A stretch of 64,000 nucleotides of DNA from an uncultured Gellertiella sp. (GTDB taxonomy: Bacteria; Pseudomonadota; Alphaproteobacteria; Rhizobiales; Rhizobiaceae), in NCBI RefSeq assembly GCF_963457605.1, contig NZ_OY735139.1, forward strand, positions 1,826,501 through 1,890,500, given 5' to 3'. Numbering within the stretch: the first letter of the stretch is position 1; each line of letters starts with the position of its first letter. Positions 1-11,525 of the stretch are shown here, piece by piece. The notes under the pieces are model-generated. The model did no database searches. It was not told the origin of the DNA and saw nothing but the letters and a program-made list of their open reading frames with translations. Both the position numbers and the translations under genes were made by a program.

Positions 1-1272
1 GTCATTGGCCAGCCGCAACGCCTCTTCCTCGGTCTCGAAGGGGATCGACACCAGCACCGGGCCGAAGATCTCCTGCCGGGCGATCCGCATGTCATTGCTG
101 GCATCGACGAAGACGCCGGGCGAGACATAGTAGCCGCCGGTCTCCGCCAGCACCCGTTCCGCCCCGAAGGCGCGGCGCGCGCCCTCCCGCTCGCCATCCG
201 AGATCATCGACAGGACCTTGTTCATGTGGCCCTCCTCGATCAGCGCGCCGATGGCAGAACCGGGCTCGAAGGGATGGTCGAGCGTGATGGTCCGGGAGAC
301 CTGCTCGATCTTGTCAATCAGCGCATCCTGCACCGAGCGGTGCACCAGCAGCCGGGTCGATGCATGGCAGGTTTCACCGGAATTGTAGAAGCAGCCCCAG
401 GCCGCAGCCGAGGCGGCGGCATCGAGATCGGCATCCTCGAACACCACCAGCGGCGACTTGCCGCCGAGCTCCAGCGCCACCCGCTTCAGGTTCGACTGCG
501 CGGCATAGCCCATGATCAGCTTGCCGACCTCGGTCGAACCGGTAAAGGCGATCATGTCGACGTCAGGATGGAGCGCCAGCGGCTTGCCGGTCTCCTCGCC
601 GTACCCGACCACGACATTGAAGACACCGGCAGGCAGGCCCGCCTCGATGGCGAGGCTCGCAAGCTTCAGCGCCGAGAGCGACGACTGTTCGGCGGGCTTC
701 AGCACGACCGAATTGCCCGCCGCCAGCGCCGGTCCGAGCTTCCAGCCATCGATGATCATCGGATAGTTCCAGGGCGTGATCGCCCCGATGACGCCGAGCG
801 GCACCTTGCGCACCAGAGCCCGCGCCTTCGGCCCGGTCGGGGCGATCTCGTCATACATCTTGTCGATCATTTCGGCATAGAACTGGATGCCATCGGCGCA
901 GAGGCGGACATCGACGGTCAGTGACGCCAGGACCGGCTTGCCGACATCGAGCGTTTCCAGCAGGGCGAGTTCCTCGCCATGGGCGCGGATGAGGTCGGCC
1001 CATTTCAGCATGATCTTCTTGCGCGCCAGAGGCTCCATGTGCCGCCAGGCCCCGCTTTCAAACGCCCGGCGGGCGGAGGCAACGGCGGCGTCGATATCGG
1101 CGGCGGTGCCGCGCGACAGGATCGCCCCCGGCCTGCCATCCATCGGGCGCGGGCGCGAGAAGGTGTCACCGGAGACCGAGGCGCGGGCCGCACCCTCGAT
1201 GAAATGACGGCCTTCGGGCACCAGCCCGGCTTCGAGCTTTTCCCAATAGGCGCGGCTATGGTTCTGGGTCAT
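1..1272 (-). CDS. NAD(P)-dependent aldehyde dehydrogenase (3' part outside window)
   Basis: This gene oxidises an aldehyde to its carboxylic acid with NAD(P). The first 424 codons are present and the C-terminus runs off the left edge. The reading frame shows the Rossmann-type cofactor domain with ITPWNYP and FTGSTEVG, the general-base glutamate in LELGGKSP, and the catalytic cysteine in SGETCHAST, which falls at residue 302, the classical position in the superfamily. It resembles gamma-glutamyl-aminobutyraldehyde or betaine-aldehyde type enzymes, but the substrate cannot be read from the sequence. It lies 62 bp downstream of the alcohol dehydrogenase on the same strand, so the two may act in sequence (alcohol to aldehyde to acid). 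Confidence 0.93.
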   Translation of the reverse strand, partial: MTQNHSRAYWEKLEAGLVPEGRHFIEGAARASVSGDTFSRPRPMDGRPGAILSRGTAADIDAAVASARRAFESGAWRHMEPLARKKIMLKWADLIRAHGEELALLETLDVGKPVLASLTVDVRLCADGIQFYAEMIDKMYDEIAPTGPKARALVRKVPLGVIGAITPWNYPMIIDGWKLGPALAAGNSVVLKPAEQSSLSALKLASLAIEAGLPAGVFNVVVGYGEETGKPLALHPDVDMIAFTGSTEVGKLIMGYAAQSNLKRVALELGGKSPLVVFEDADLDAAASAAAWGCFYNSGETCHASTRLLVHRSVQDALIDKIEQVSRTITLDHPFEPGSAIGALIEEGHMNKVLSMISDGEREGARRAFGAERVLAETGGYYVSPGVFVDASNDMRIARQEIFGPVLVSIPFETEEEALRLAND

Positions 1273-1334
1273 CTGAGGCTCCTGGATAAAAAGACCGCCA
1301 GCCCGCTGCAGCGTGGCGTGACGGCAAAATGGGT

Positions 1335-2477
1335 TCAGCCGCGCGGCAGCGCCATCATGGCCCCGGCCATGCGGTCAATGTCGGCATCGGCAATATCGCG
1401 GATGGTGGAGCGGCGCATCGGCTGGTTTTCCGGCGCCTTCATTTCCCGGGCGAGATCCGGGGCGGTGACACCGGCAAAGGCCGGCGGCAGCTGCCGCTCG
1501 ACGCCGCATCTGTCCATCCAGCCGGAGACGAAAGCGGGCAGGTCGGCGGCAGAGGCAAGGCCGCAGGCGCGGGCTGCGCCATGCAGATCCGCGGTATCCG
1601 CTTCGACCAGCCAGGAAAGCGTCTGCTCGAAACCGAGCGCCGTTGCCAGGCCGTGATGGATGGGCCGGAGGCCGGCCAGCGCATGGCTGATGGTGTGGGC
1701 AATGGCCGTGCCACAATTGTCGATGGCGATCCCGGCATAGCAGGAGCCGAGCAGCACCGCGCCCCGCGCCTCGAGATTTTGCGGCTCACGGATGGCGGTC
1801 TCGAGATGGTCGACAAGCAGCGCCATGGCGCGGTGGCCGAACAATTGTCCGCCCGCATGGGCTTTGCGGTTGGTGGAGGCCTCGAAGGCATGCACGAAGG
1901 CATCGAGCCCGCACCAGGCGGTGAGCGAAGGCGGCAGCGACACCGTCAGCGCCGGATCGAGCAGCACCAGATCGGCCTTGGTTTCCGCCCCCCAGACCCA
2001 GAGTTTCTTGCCATCCGGCCCGGCAAAGATGCAGGTCGCAGACGTTTCCGAGCCGGTGCCGGCAGTGGTCGGCACCAGGATCTTCTTCAGCGGCTTTTCC
2101 GGCAGCGGATGGGCCGCCAGCGCATAATGCATCGGATTTTCACCCGAAGCCGCCGTGCAGGCCGCGACCTTGGCGATGTCGAGCGCCGAACCGCCGCCGA
2201 TGCCGATGACGAGATCGGCCCCCCGCGCCGTCTCCGTTGCCGCCTCGACATGGGCAAGTTTCGGCTCGCCGGAAAAGCCGGAATAGACCGATGCCGCGAT
2301 TCCCTGCGCCTTCAGCGCTGCGACGAGCCGTTCACCCATGCCGGAGGAGGCGATAAAGCCATCCATGATGACCGCAGCGCGGCGGTTGCGCGTCAGGGCT
2401 GCTGCCGCCTCGGCAAGACCATCGATAGCCCCTGGGCGAAACCGGATTTCGGGGATGAAGGATGTGCTGAAATGCAT
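1335..2477 (-). CDS. Iron-containing (group III) alcohol dehydrogenase
   Basis: This is a Fe-ADH family enzyme interconverting an alcohol and its aldehyde or ketone with NAD(P). The cofactor motif GIGGGSALDIAK lies near residue 90. Probable metal ligands are the Asp and His of GLDAFVHAFE, the His of IAHTISHAL and the His of RPIHHGLA. I place the start at the ATG at 2477 (protein begins MHFSTSF, 380 aa) because an AAAGAG ribosome-binding site precedes it; in-frame ATGs also exist at 2495 and 2522. It is divergent from the LysR gene and upstream of the aldehyde dehydrogenase, which suggests a regulated two-step oxidation of an unknown alcohol. Confidence 0.9.
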   Translation of the reverse strand: MHFSTSFIPEIRFRPGAIDGLAEAAAALTRNRRAAVIMDGFIASSGMGERLVAALKAQGIAASVYSGFSGEPKLAHVEAATETARGADLVIGIGGGSALDIAKVAACTAASGENPMHYALAAHPLPEKPLKKILVPTTAGTGSETSATCIFAGPDGKKLWVWGAETKADLVLLDPALTVSLPPSLTAWCGLDAFVHAFEASTNRKAHAGGQLFGHRAMALLVDHLETAIREPQNLEARGAVLLGSCYAGIAIDNCGTAIAHTISHALAGLRPIHHGLATALGFEQTLSWLVEADTADLHGAARACGLASAADLPAFVSGWMDRCGVERQLPPAFAGVTAPDLAREMKAPENQPMRRSTIRDIADADIDRMAGAMMALPRG

Positions 2478-2522
2478 GAGGATACTCTTTGCCATCTGAT
2501 TTGAAGGCAAACTGTGCATCAC

Positions 2523-2593
2523 AATTTCAAATATTCAAATAGGCTGATTTTTCAGCTATATTGATGATCTGAAATCATGCAGGAGAGTTCCCG
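2523..2593. promoter_or_regulatory. Divergent control region of the alcohol dehydrogenase and LysR genes
   Basis: This short AT-rich gap separates two divergent genes. It holds a direct repeat TTCAAAT at 2526-2532 and 2534-2540 and an inverted repeat GCTGA-N4-TCAGC at 2543-2556. LysR-type regulators usually bind T-N11-A inverted repeats between themselves and a divergent target, so these are candidate operator parts. The AGGAG at about 2580 is the LysR ribosome-binding site. The assignment is inferred from position and symmetry only. Confidence 0.4.
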
Positions 2594-3511
2594 ATGCTGG
2601 ACCGCATTCCCCTTGAGGCCTTCAGGGTCTTCGACGCCGCCTGCCGGGCGATGAATTTCAGCCGTGCCGGCCGCGAGCTCAACATTACCCAGGCCGCCGT
2701 CAGCCGCCGCATCAAGGGACTGGAGGAGGAGTTGAACACCCCGCTCTTCACCCGCCGGGGCCGCAATCTCGCGCTGACGCCCGCAGGAGAGCGGCTGGCG
2801 CTGCGCGTGCGCTCGACGCTCGAATATCTGGAAGAAAGCCTCGAGCCATTTCGCGGCGGTCAGGGACAGGTCATCCAGATGGCCGCCAGCGGTTCGGTTT
2901 CCCATCTCTGGCTCGGCGCGCGGCTGCGGGCCTTTTCCGGCGACCATCCCGACGTCACGCTGAAACTGCTGACCAGTGATTCGCAAAGCGAAGTCGCCTC
3001 GGACAACAACGATCTGATGATCCTCTACTCGACCGGCGAACACCCGCGCTGGACATTGTCGAAACTCTTTGCCGAGGTGCTGGTACCGGTCGCCTCCCCG
3101 GCCTGCCTTGGCGATCTCAGGGCCCGCGCCGCAGACCTTTCGGCGGATGAAATCGCGGCGCTTGGGCTCATCGACTATGAACGGTTCAACGCCCACTGGA
3201 TATCTTTCCGGCAATGGTTTGCCCGGATGGTGGATCAGCCCCGCCAGCGCATCCCCGCGCCGCGCTTTTCCTATTCGACCTATGCGATGGCAATGAATGC
3301 GGCGTTGGCCGGAGACGGGGTGGCGCTCGGCAGCCGGGCGCTGATCGAGGATCATTTGACAAGTGGCCGTCTGGTCGCGCTGGGCGGCCAGTCGCTGGTC
3401 ACGGGTTTTGGCTACTATATCGGCCTGCCCAGATATCGCGCCGTCGCCCCTGACGTGCGGGTCCTGCATGATCAGCTGCTGGAATTTGCCCGGGTGGATG
3501 TCGCCCAATAA
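2594..3511 (+). CDS. LysR-family transcriptional regulator (GcvA-like)
   Basis: A 305-aa LysR-type regulator. The N-terminal winged helix-turn-helix spans about residues 5-65 (FSRAGRELNITQAAVSRRI, then LFTRRGRNLALTPAG), followed by a linker helix and a periplasmic-binding-protein-like effector domain from about residue 90. The P-L-EAFRVFDAA opening and the pattern of the effector domain resemble the GcvA subgroup. It starts with ATG after an AGGAG. Its divergent position suggests that it controls the alcohol and aldehyde dehydrogenase pair. The inducer is unknown. Confidence 0.93.
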   Translation: MLDRIPLEAFRVFDAACRAMNFSRAGRELNITQAAVSRRIKGLEEELNTPLFTRRGRNLALTPAGERLALRVRSTLEYLEESLEPFRGGQGQVIQMAASGSVSHLWLGARLRAFSGDHPDVTLKLLTSDSQSEVASDNNDLMILYSTGEHPRWTLSKLFAEVLVPVASPACLGDLRARAADLSADEIAALGLIDYERFNAHWISFRQWFARMVDQPRQRIPAPRFSYSTYAMAMNAALAGDGVALGSRALIEDHLTSGRLVALGGQSLVTGFGYYIGLPRYRAVAPDVRVLHDQLLEFARVDVAQ

Positions 3512-3533
3512 AAAAGCGGCCACGAAGGGCCGC
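3509..3533 (-). terminator. Rho-independent terminator of the atp operon
   Basis: On the minus strand the arms GCGGCC and GGCCGC (3516-3521 and 3528-3533) form a GC-rich stem that is followed by a run of T (A-run at 3509-3515 on the plus strand). It lies just past atpC, at the end of the atpHAGDC transcript, and overlaps the stop region of the convergent LysR gene. Confidence 0.75.
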
Positions 3534-3560
3534 CCTGATCTCTGGAGATGTGACGATGCC

Positions 3561-3968
3561 TCAGGCCGCGACGACAATGCCATTCAGATGGGTGAGTTCG
3601 TTGAGGAACTGCTCCAGCCTGGTCTTGTGCTCGTCATTGCCGGCATTTTCCACGTCGACGCGCGCAGCTTCGATGCGGGCTTCCAGCGTTGCACGGTTCA
3701 TCTCGTCCATCGGAATGGCGGATTCGGCCAGCAGCGTGCAGCCGGACGGCAGAACATCGGCAAAGCCGCCGAACACCACGTAGCGGGTGACCTTGCCTGC
3801 ACCGTCTTTCACCGTCACCACACCCGGCTTCAGCGTGGTCATGGTCGGCGCGTGATTGGCCAGAACGGTCATTTCGCCTTCGCTCGCCGGGATGACGACT
3901 TCGCTGACCTGTGCCGACAGGAGCAGGCGTTCCGGAGACACGAGTTCAAGATTGAAATTGGCGGCCAT
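3561..3968 (-). CDS. atpC: ATP synthase F1 subunit epsilon
   Basis: The 135-aa epsilon subunit sits on the central rotor stalk of F1 and couples or brakes ATP hydrolysis. The N-terminal beta-sandwich is clear (LELVSPERLLLSAQV, IPASEGEMTVLANHAP, VFGGFADVLP), followed by a helical C-terminal hairpin. The length is normal for Rhizobiaceae. It is the last gene of the atpHAGDC operon, 94 bp after atpD, with a terminator immediately downstream. Confidence 0.97.
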   Translation of the reverse strand: MAANFNLELVSPERLLLSAQVSEVVIPASEGEMTVLANHAPTMTTLKPGVVTVKDGAGKVTRYVVFGGFADVLPSGCTLLAESAIPMDEMNRATLEARIEAARVDVENAGNDEHKTRLEQFLNELTHLNGIVVAA

Positions 3969-4062
3969 GGCGGTTCACTTTTCGATTATCTCAGAAATGC
4001 TCTTCAAACGAAGACAGCGCGCGGCGCACACCAGGGGGCCCGCGCGCTGTGTCTCAATCGCC

Positions 4063-5522
<1,460 letters not shown>

Positions 5523-5529
5523 TTAACCC

Positions 5530-6411
5530 TTAGAGCGCTTCCGCGCCCGAAATGATTTCAATGAGTTCCTTGGTGATCTGTGCCTGGCGCTGGCGGTTGT
5601 AGCTCAGCGTCAGCTTGTTGATCATCTCACCGGCATTGCGGGTCGCGTTGTCCATCGCGCTCATCTTGGCACCCATTTCGCCCGCGACATTCTCAAGAAG
5701 CGCGCGGAAGACCTGGACCGAAATGTTGCGCGGGATCAGATCCGTGAGGATCGCAGCCGCATCAGGCTCATATTCGTATACGGCCGAAGCCGAGCTCGTG
5801 GTTTCGGCAACCGCAGGCGCGGCAGCCGGAATCAGCTGCAGAGCGGTCGGGACCTGCGAGATCACCGACTTGAACTCCGAGTAGAACAGTGTCGCCACAT
5901 CGAATTCGCCCTGCTCGAACAGCGCGATGACGCGCCGGCCGATGGCATCCGCATTGGTGAACGCAACGCGCTTCACTTCACGCAGATCCATGCGCTCGAT
6001 GATCAGCGAGGCAAACTCGCGGCGCAGGCTGTCGTAACCCTTCTTGCCGACGCAGAAGATCTTGACCACCTTGCCTTCCGCCAGAAGCTTGCGGGCATGG
6101 TCACGGGCAAAACGGGAGATCTGCGAATTGAAACCGCCGCACAGGCCGCGTTCGGCGGTGCAGACCACGAGCAGATGCACGCTGTCCTTGCCGGTACCGG
6201 TCATCAGCCGCGGCGCGCTGTCATCCGCACCAACCGCCTGGGCGATATTGGCGAGGACGACACCCATGCGCTGCGAATAGGGCCGGGCGGCCTCGGCCGC
6301 CTCCTGCGCACGCCGAAGCTTCGCCGCGGCGACCATTTTCATCGCCTTGGTGATCTTCTGCGTCGCCTTGACGGAGGCGATCCGGTTTTTCAGATCCTTA
6401 AGTGAAGGCAT
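5530..6411 (-). CDS. atpG: ATP synthase F1 subunit gamma
   Basis: The 293-aa gamma subunit is the rotating central shaft of F1. The conserved N-terminal coiled-coil helix ([21 protein letters not shown], here split as [12 protein letters not shown] and [16 protein letters not shown]) and the C-terminal helix ([31 protein letters not shown]) are intact. The length is usual for Rhizobiaceae. It lies 30 bp after atpA and 25 bp before atpD in the atpHAGDC operon. Confidence 0.97.
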   Translation of the reverse strand: MPSLKDLKNRIASVKATQKITKAMKMVAAAKLRRAQEAAEAARPYSQRMGVVLANIAQAVGADDSAPRLMTGTGKDSVHLLVVCTAERGLCGGFNSQISRFARDHARKLLAEGKVVKIFCVGKKGYDSLRREFASLIIERMDLREVKRVAFTNADAIGRRVIALFEQGEFDVATLFYSEFKSVISQVPTALQLIPAAAPAVAETTSSASAVYEYEPDAAAILTDLIPRNISVQVFRALLENVAGEMGAKMSAMDNATRNAGEMINKLTLSYNRQRQAQITKELIEIISGAEAL

Positions 6412-6441
6412 CCGTTATCCGTCCTTGGCTATTGTACCCGT

Positions 6442-7971
6442 TCAGGCGAAAGACTTGGCGAAGCTATCGAGAGCAGCCTTGAGCTTGCCCCTGGTATCGT
6501 CGCTGATGGCCTTTTCGGTGCGGATTGCTTCGAGAATGGCGCTGCCTTCCGAGCGGAGCCAGGAGAGGAGGCCCTGTTCGAACTTGCCAACCTGGCTGAC
6601 GGCGATCTTGTCGAGGTACCCGTTCACGCCGGCGAAGATCACGGCAACCTGTTCTTCCGTCTTCAGCGGCGAAAACTGCGGCTGCTTCAGAAGTTCGGTG
6701 AGGCGTGCACCACGGTTCAGCAGGCGCTGCGTGGAGGCGTCAAGGTCCGAACCGAACTGGGCGAAGGCGGCCATTTCACGATACTGGGCAAGCTCGCCCT
6801 TGATCGAACCGGCAACCTGCTTCATCGCCTTGATCTGGGCCGAGGAACCGACGCGCGACACCGACAGGCCGACGTTCACGGCCGGACGGATGCCTTGGTA
6901 GAACAGGTCGGTTTCAAGGAAGATCTGGCCGTCGGTGATCGAGATCACGTTGGTCGGAATGAAGGCCGACACGTCGTTGCCCTGGGTTTCGATGACGGGC
7001 AGGGCGGTCAGCGAACCGGCCTTGTTGTCGTCGTTGAGCTTGGCAGCGCGCTCGAGCAGACGGGAATGCAGATAGAAGACGTCGCCCGGATAGGCTTCGC
7101 GGCCCGGCGGGCGGCGCAGCAGCAGCGACATCTGGCGGTAAGCAACGGCCTGCTTGGACAGGTCGTCGTAGCCGATCAGGGCATGCATGCCGTTGTCACG
7201 GAAATATTCGCCCATGGCGCAGCCGGCAAACGGAGCCAGGAACTGCATCGGGGCCGGATCGGAAGCGGTTGCCGCAACGATGATCGAGTACTTGAGTGCG
7301 CCGCGCTCTTCCAGAACCTTGACGAACTGGGCAACGGTCGAACGCTTCTGACCGATGGCGACATAGACGCAGTAGAGCTTCTCGCCGTCAGGACCGTTGT
7401 CGTGGATCGCCTTCTGGTTCAGGATGGTGTCCAGGATGATGGCGGTCTTGCCGGTCTGGCGGTCACCGATGACGAGCTCGCGCTGGCCACGGCCAACCGG
7501 GATGAGGGCGTCAACGGCCTTGAGGCCGGTCGACATCGGCTCATGAACCGACTTGCGGGGAATGATGCCGGGCGCCTTGACGTCAACGCGCGAACGGCGC
7601 GTGGCGTTGATCGGGCCCTTGCCGTCGATCGGGTTGCCGAGCGCGTCCACGACGCGGCCAAGCAGTTCCGGACCGACCGGCACGTCGACGATGGCGCCAG
7701 TCCGCTTGACGGTGTCGCCTTCCTTGATGTCACGGTCCGAACCGAAGATAACAACACCGACGTTGTCCGCTTCGAGGTTCAGCGCCATGCCGCGGATGCC
7801 GCCCGGGAATTCGACCATTTCGCCGGCCTGGACATTGTCCAGACCATAGACGCGGGCGATACCGTCACCGACGGAAAGCACCTGGCCGACTTCAGAGACC
7901 TCAGCCTCCTTGCCGAAATTTTTGATTTGATCTTTCAGAATTGCGGAAATTTCCGCGGCGCGGATATCCAT
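6442..7971 (-). CDS. atpA: ATP synthase F1 subunit alpha
   Basis: The 509-aa alpha subunit forms the non-catalytic nucleotide sites of F1 and holds the arginine finger. The phosphate loop GDRQTGKTA, the conserved [13 protein letters not shown] and the family N-terminus ([12 protein letters not shown]) are present. The ATG overlaps the TGA of atpH by one base (TGATG), indicating translational coupling within the operon. Confidence 0.98.
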   Translation of the reverse strand: MDIRAAEISAILKDQIKNFGKEAEVSEVGQVLSVGDGIARVYGLDNVQAGEMVEFPGGIRGMALNLEADNVGVVIFGSDRDIKEGDTVKRTGAIVDVPVGPELLGRVVDALGNPIDGKGPINATRRSRVDVKAPGIIPRKSVHEPMSTGLKAVDALIPVGRGQRELVIGDRQTGKTAIILDTILNQKAIHDNGPDGEKLYCVYVAIGQKRSTVAQFVKVLEERGALKYSIIVAATASDPAPMQFLAPFAGCAMGEYFRDNGMHALIGYDDLSKQAVAYRQMSLLLRRPPGREAYPGDVFYLHSRLLERAAKLNDDNKAGSLTALPVIETQGNDVSAFIPTNVISITDGQIFLETDLFYQGIRPAVNVGLSVSRVGSSAQIKAMKQVAGSIKGELAQYREMAAFAQFGSDLDASTQRLLNRGARLTELLKQPQFSPLKTEEQVAVIFAGVNGYLDKIAVSQVGKFEQGLLSWLRSEGSAILEAIRTEKAISDDTRGKLKAALDSFAKSFA

Positions 7972-8531
7972 CAGCCAACCTCTTTCAGTGCAAGCTTAAG
8001 GGTAGAGAGTTTGGTGCGAAGCGACGTATCGATCTGGCGCGAGCCGACCTTGACGATCAGTCCCCCGAGGATCGACGGATCAACCGTAACGGAGACAGTC
8101 ACATCTTTGCCGGTGACGCCCTTCAGCGCCGCCTTCAATTCGCTTTCCTGCGCTGGCGTCAGCGCATGGGCCGAGGTGACCTCGGCGGAAACTTCGCCCC
8201 GGTGACGGGCGGCAATCACCCGGTAGGAACGGATCATGCCCGGAAGGGCAAACAGACGGCGGTTGCCCGCCACGACCTTGAGGAAATTGGCAGCCAGACC
8301 GGCAATGCCCGCCCTGGCGCAAACCGCCATCAATGCCTTGCTCTGGTCTTCAGCCGTGAAAACCGGGCTTTCGATCAGGCGCTTCAGATCGGTGCTTTCA
8401 TCGAGCATGGCCTGTACGCGATCTAGATCCGCACCGGTCTCAGTGACGGAACCCGCATCGAGCGCAAGCTCGAACAGCGATGACGCATATCTTTCTGCCA
8501 CGCCAGAAATGTGCTGGGATGTGTCTGCCAC
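7971..8531 (-). CDS. atpH: ATP synthase F1 subunit delta
   Basis: The delta subunit links F1 to the peripheral stalk of F0. An open frame with an ATG exists from 8576, but the conserved protein begins VADTSQ, matching a GTG start at 8531 preceded by AGGGA. That gives 186 aa, the normal length for the family, and I prefer it. The OSCP/delta signature is visible ([53 protein letters not shown]). It is the first gene of the atpHAGDC operon; F0 genes are not in this window, as is usual in alphaproteobacteria. Confidence 0.95.
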   Translation of the reverse strand: MADTSQHISGVAERYASSLFELALDAGSVTETGADLDRVQAMLDESTDLKRLIESPVFTAEDQSKALMAVCARAGIAGLAANFLKVVAGNRRLFALPGMIRSYRVIAARHRGEVSAEVTSAHALTPAQESELKAALKGVTGKDVTVSVTVDPSILGGLIVKVGSRQIDTSLRTKLSTLKLALKEVG

Positions 8532-8581
8532 GGCCCCATATTTCCCTGATTTTGATCCAAGATCACCTAAACCCATTTTGG

Positions 8582-8611
8582 AGTATAAGTATCACCTTGA
8601 AATCGCTTCAA
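8582..8611 (-). promoter_or_regulatory. Possible promoter of the atp operon
   Basis: Reading the minus strand, TTGAAG (8606-8611) and TATACT (8582-8587) are separated by 18 bases and lie about 50 bases upstream of the GTG start of atpH. The 269-bp gap (8532-8800) is AT-rich compared with its surroundings. No transcription start data are available, so this is only a match to a sigma70-like pattern. Confidence 0.3.
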
Positions 8612-8800
8612 TTTTCCACAAAAAAGACAAGATTGCGTATTTGTCTTTTCCGTAATTCGCGGTCCGTCTAGCATAGGAGATCAGGACTCGCAACACGCGT
8701 GATGCATCGAATTGCGCTAAACGGCAGGTCCCTGTCCATTTTCCCCATGGATGGTCGGTTTTGTCGCATTTGATCCGGTCGCGAGGCCCTTTCGGCAGGC

Positions 8801-9187
8801 CTAGACAAACCCGAAGAAATCACAGAGCGGCAAGGCCGCCAGCAGGATCTGCACAACCAGAAGTATGTAGTTTCGGATCGTGGTTCCCCTGTCCGACAGG
8901 ATGGACAGGATGCGCCCAAAGGCCGCAACCCCGAAGGCCAGTCCGACAGCGAAATAGGCGAAGGGCTGTGCCACCAGGATGGCAGCGATCCCCAGACCCG
9001 CATAGAGCCCTCCAAGCGAGGAGCGCATTTCCGAATAGGGTGCCGTGCGACCGTCCGGCGGGCCGAATCCCAGGATGCGCAGCGCGAAACCGGGCGCAAT
9101 CATCATCGTCAGGCCGATCAGCACGATAAACACCGCAGCACCGAAGGCAAGCTGTTCTCCGGTCTCGACCGGAAGCGTGAATTCCAT
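8801..9187 (-). CDS. Small integral membrane protein, DUF4345-like
   Basis: A 128-aa hydrophobic protein with about four predicted membrane segments: FGAAVFIVLIGLTMMIA, SLGGLYAGLGIAAILVA, FAVGLAFGVAAFGRIL and YILLVVQILLAALPL. The layout and the GGLYAGLGIA segment resemble DUF4345 proteins, whose function is unknown. I chose the ATG at 9187 because GGGGAGGA precedes it; the open frame reaches 9274 without a better site. It lies 96 bp after priA on the same strand. A TTAACCAT motif at 9250-9257 upstream is a CtrA half-site type sequence. Confidence 0.7.
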   Translation of the reverse strand: MEFTLPVETGEQLAFGAAVFIVLIGLTMMIAPGFALRILGFGPPDGRTAPYSEMRSSLGGLYAGLGIAAILVAQPFAYFAVGLAFGVAAFGRILSILSDRGTTIRNYILLVVQILLAALPLCDFFGFV

Positions 9188-9283
9188 GATGTCCTCCCCA
9201 TGGATCATGCAGGGTGAGGCCTTATGACACGGCTCCGCCGCAAAGGGAATTAACCATTCGCCGATTGTTGACATGTGTCGGCA

Positions 9284-11518
9284 TCACAGGAAGCTCTGGG
9301 GATCGATATCGAGCTGCACCTGCACGGACCCGCGCAGCTTCGGCCCGTTCGACAGCATCGCCCGGAGATAGGATTGCATGTCGCTTCCCTTCTGGCCGTG
9401 GACGAGAAGCCGGAAGCGATGCCGTCCCCGGATCAGCGCCAGCGGCGCTTCGGCGGGTCCGAGGGTCGCAATTCCCCGCACGGGCGGTGCTGCGAGCCGC
9501 AGCGCCCGGGCATGGGTCTCGGCATCCGCCCGCGTGTCGGCGGAGACGATGATCGAGGCGAGCCTGCCGAAGGGCGGCAGCAGCGCCTTTTCCCGTTCGC
9601 CGATTTCCCGCTCGTAAAAGGCGGTCGCATCGCCGGAGACAATGGCCTGCATGACGGGATGCTGCGGCTGGTAGGTCTGGAGCAGGCCATGGCTTTTGAG
9701 ACCACTGCGCCCGGCCCGCCCGGTGACCTGCGACAGCAGCTGGAAAGTCCGCTCGGCGGCACGGGGATCGCCATTGGCGAGGCCGATATCCGCATCGATG
9801 ATGCCCACCAGCGACATCAGCGGAAAATTGTGCCCCTTGGCAACCAGCTGCGTGCCAATGACGATGTCAGCCTCCCCCTTGGCGATCGCCTCCAGCTCCA
9901 GCCGCAGCCGCCGGACACCCCCCAGAATGTCGGAGGAGAGCACGATGGTGCGCGCGTCCGGGAAATGCCGTTCCACCTCTTCGGCAATCCGCTCGACACC
10001 CGGGCCGCAGGCGACCAGATGGTCGAAGGTGCCGCATTCCGGGCAGGCATCCGGCGTCTTTTCCGCATAGCCGCACTGGTGGCACTGGATCTGGCCCCTG
10101 AACCGGTGCTCGACCAGCCAGCTCGAACAGGTCGGGCATTCGAACCGGTGACCGCAGACCCGGCACAGCGTCAGCGGCGCATAGCCCCGGCGGTTGAGGA
10201 ACAGCAACGCCTGTTCGCCCTTTTCCACGGTCTTGCCGATGGCGCGCACCAGCACCGGCGACAGGAAGCCGCCGCGTTCCGGCGCATGGCGGCGCATGTC
10301 GACCAGATGCAGATCGGGCAGCGCCGCCTCGCCGAAACGCACCGGCAGATGAATGGCCCGGTAGCGGCCCGTGAGCCCGTTTACCTGGCTTTCGACCGAG
10401 GGGGTGGCGGAGACCAGCACCACGGGAAACTGGCCGATCCGGCCCCGCACCACCGCCATGTCGCGGGCATTGTAATAGACCCGGTCTTCCTGCTTGTAGG
10501 CCGGGTCATGTTCCTCGTCGACGATGATCAGCCCGAGATCGGCAAAGGGCAGAAACAGCGCCGAGCGCGCCCCCGCCACCACCCTCACCTCGCCCGACCC
10601 CGCCTGCCGCCAGACCTTTTCGCGGGTTTTCGGCGCGAGATCGGAATGCCATTCGGCGGGCCTGGCACCAAACCGGCCCTGGAACCGTTCCAGGAAACTT
10701 GCGGTCAGGGCAATTTCCGGCAGCAGGATCAGCACCTGCCGGCCCTGCCGCAGGGTTTCGGCAATCGCTTCGAAATAGACCTCCGTCTTGCCCGAGCCGG
10801 TAATGCCATCCATCAGAGACACGCAGAATTGCCGGGCTCTGACCTCTTCCAGCAATTCCCCGGCAGCAGCCTGCTGCGCGCCTTCAAGCCGGGCGGGGAG
10901 GTAATCCGGATCGGGCAGCGGCACCACCGGCGGCGGGGCGATGAACACGGTTTCAAACAGGCCCTGCGTGATCAGCCCGTCGATGACACTGGTCGAGACG
11001 CCCGCCGCATGGGCAAGGCCGGAGCGTGTCCAGGAAAGCCCGTCGCCCGCCGTCTCCAGCACCCGTTGACGTGCCGGCGTCATGCGTTCCGGCGCACCGC
11101 CGGCGAAGCGCAGACCCTCGACCATCGGCTCGGGGTCGAAGCCTGCAGGCGCACGCAGCGCCATGCGCACCACAAGTCCCGGAGGCGACAGCGTATAGGC
11201 GGCGACCCAGTCGAGAAAGCGGCGATGCGGGGCGGTCAGCGGCGGGCATTCAAAAACCCGGGTGATTGCCCTGAGTTTCCTGGCATCGACACCATCGCTT
11301 TCCCCGTCCCAGACCACGCCGATCACCTGGCGCGGGCCAAGCGGCACCTGCACGATGGACCCCGGTTCGACCTGCATGTCGTCAGGCACGGCATAGGAAT
11401 AGGGTTTGGCAGCGGGCATCGGTACCATCACCGGCACCACCCGCCGGTATCCGGCGGCAGGCGGATCGAACAGGCCGGCAAACAGCAAGGCCGAATCTTC
11501 GGGAGGAGAGGACGTCAT
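9284..11518 (-). CDS. priA: Primosomal protein N' (replication restart helicase PriA)
   Basis: PriA is a 3'-5' DEAH-type helicase that binds abandoned forks and D-loops and reloads the replisome. The 744-aa protein shows the N-terminal DNA-binding domain, Walker A DGITGSGKTEVYFEA, the DEEHD Walker B box, and the two zinc-binding cysteine clusters between the helicase lobes (CRVCGHRFECPTC and CHQCGY...CPECG). The helicase motifs VIGTQLVAKGHNFP and QVTGRAGR follow. It is divergent from xerC, so two chromosome-maintenance genes share a control region. Confidence 0.97.
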   Translation of the reverse strand: MTSSPPEDSALLFAGLFDPPAAGYRRVVPVMVPMPAAKPYSYAVPDDMQVEPGSIVQVPLGPRQVIGVVWDGESDGVDARKLRAITRVFECPPLTAPHRRFLDWVAAYTLSPPGLVVRMALRAPAGFDPEPMVEGLRFAGGAPERMTPARQRVLETAGDGLSWTRSGLAHAAGVSTSVIDGLITQGLFETVFIAPPPVVPLPDPDYLPARLEGAQQAAAGELLEEVRARQFCVSLMDGITGSGKTEVYFEAIAETLRQGRQVLILLPEIALTASFLERFQGRFGARPAEWHSDLAPKTREKVWRQAGSGEVRVVAGARSALFLPFADLGLIIVDEEHDPAYKQEDRVYYNARDMAVVRGRIGQFPVVLVSATPSVESQVNGLTGRYRAIHLPVRFGEAALPDLHLVDMRRHAPERGGFLSPVLVRAIGKTVEKGEQALLFLNRRGYAPLTLCRVCGHRFECPTCSSWLVEHRFRGQIQCHQCGYAEKTPDACPECGTFDHLVACGPGVERIAEEVERHFPDARTIVLSSDILGGVRRLRLELEAIAKGEADIVIGTQLVAKGHNFPLMSLVGIIDADIGLANGDPRAAERTFQLLSQVTGRAGRSGLKSHGLLQTYQPQHPVMQAIVSGDATAFYEREIGEREKALLPPFGRLASIIVSADTRADAETHARALRLAAPPVRGIATLGPAEAPLALIRGRHRFRLLVHGQKGSDMQSYLRAMLSNGPKLRGSVQVQLDIDPQSFL

Positions 11519-11525
11519 GGCTCAA

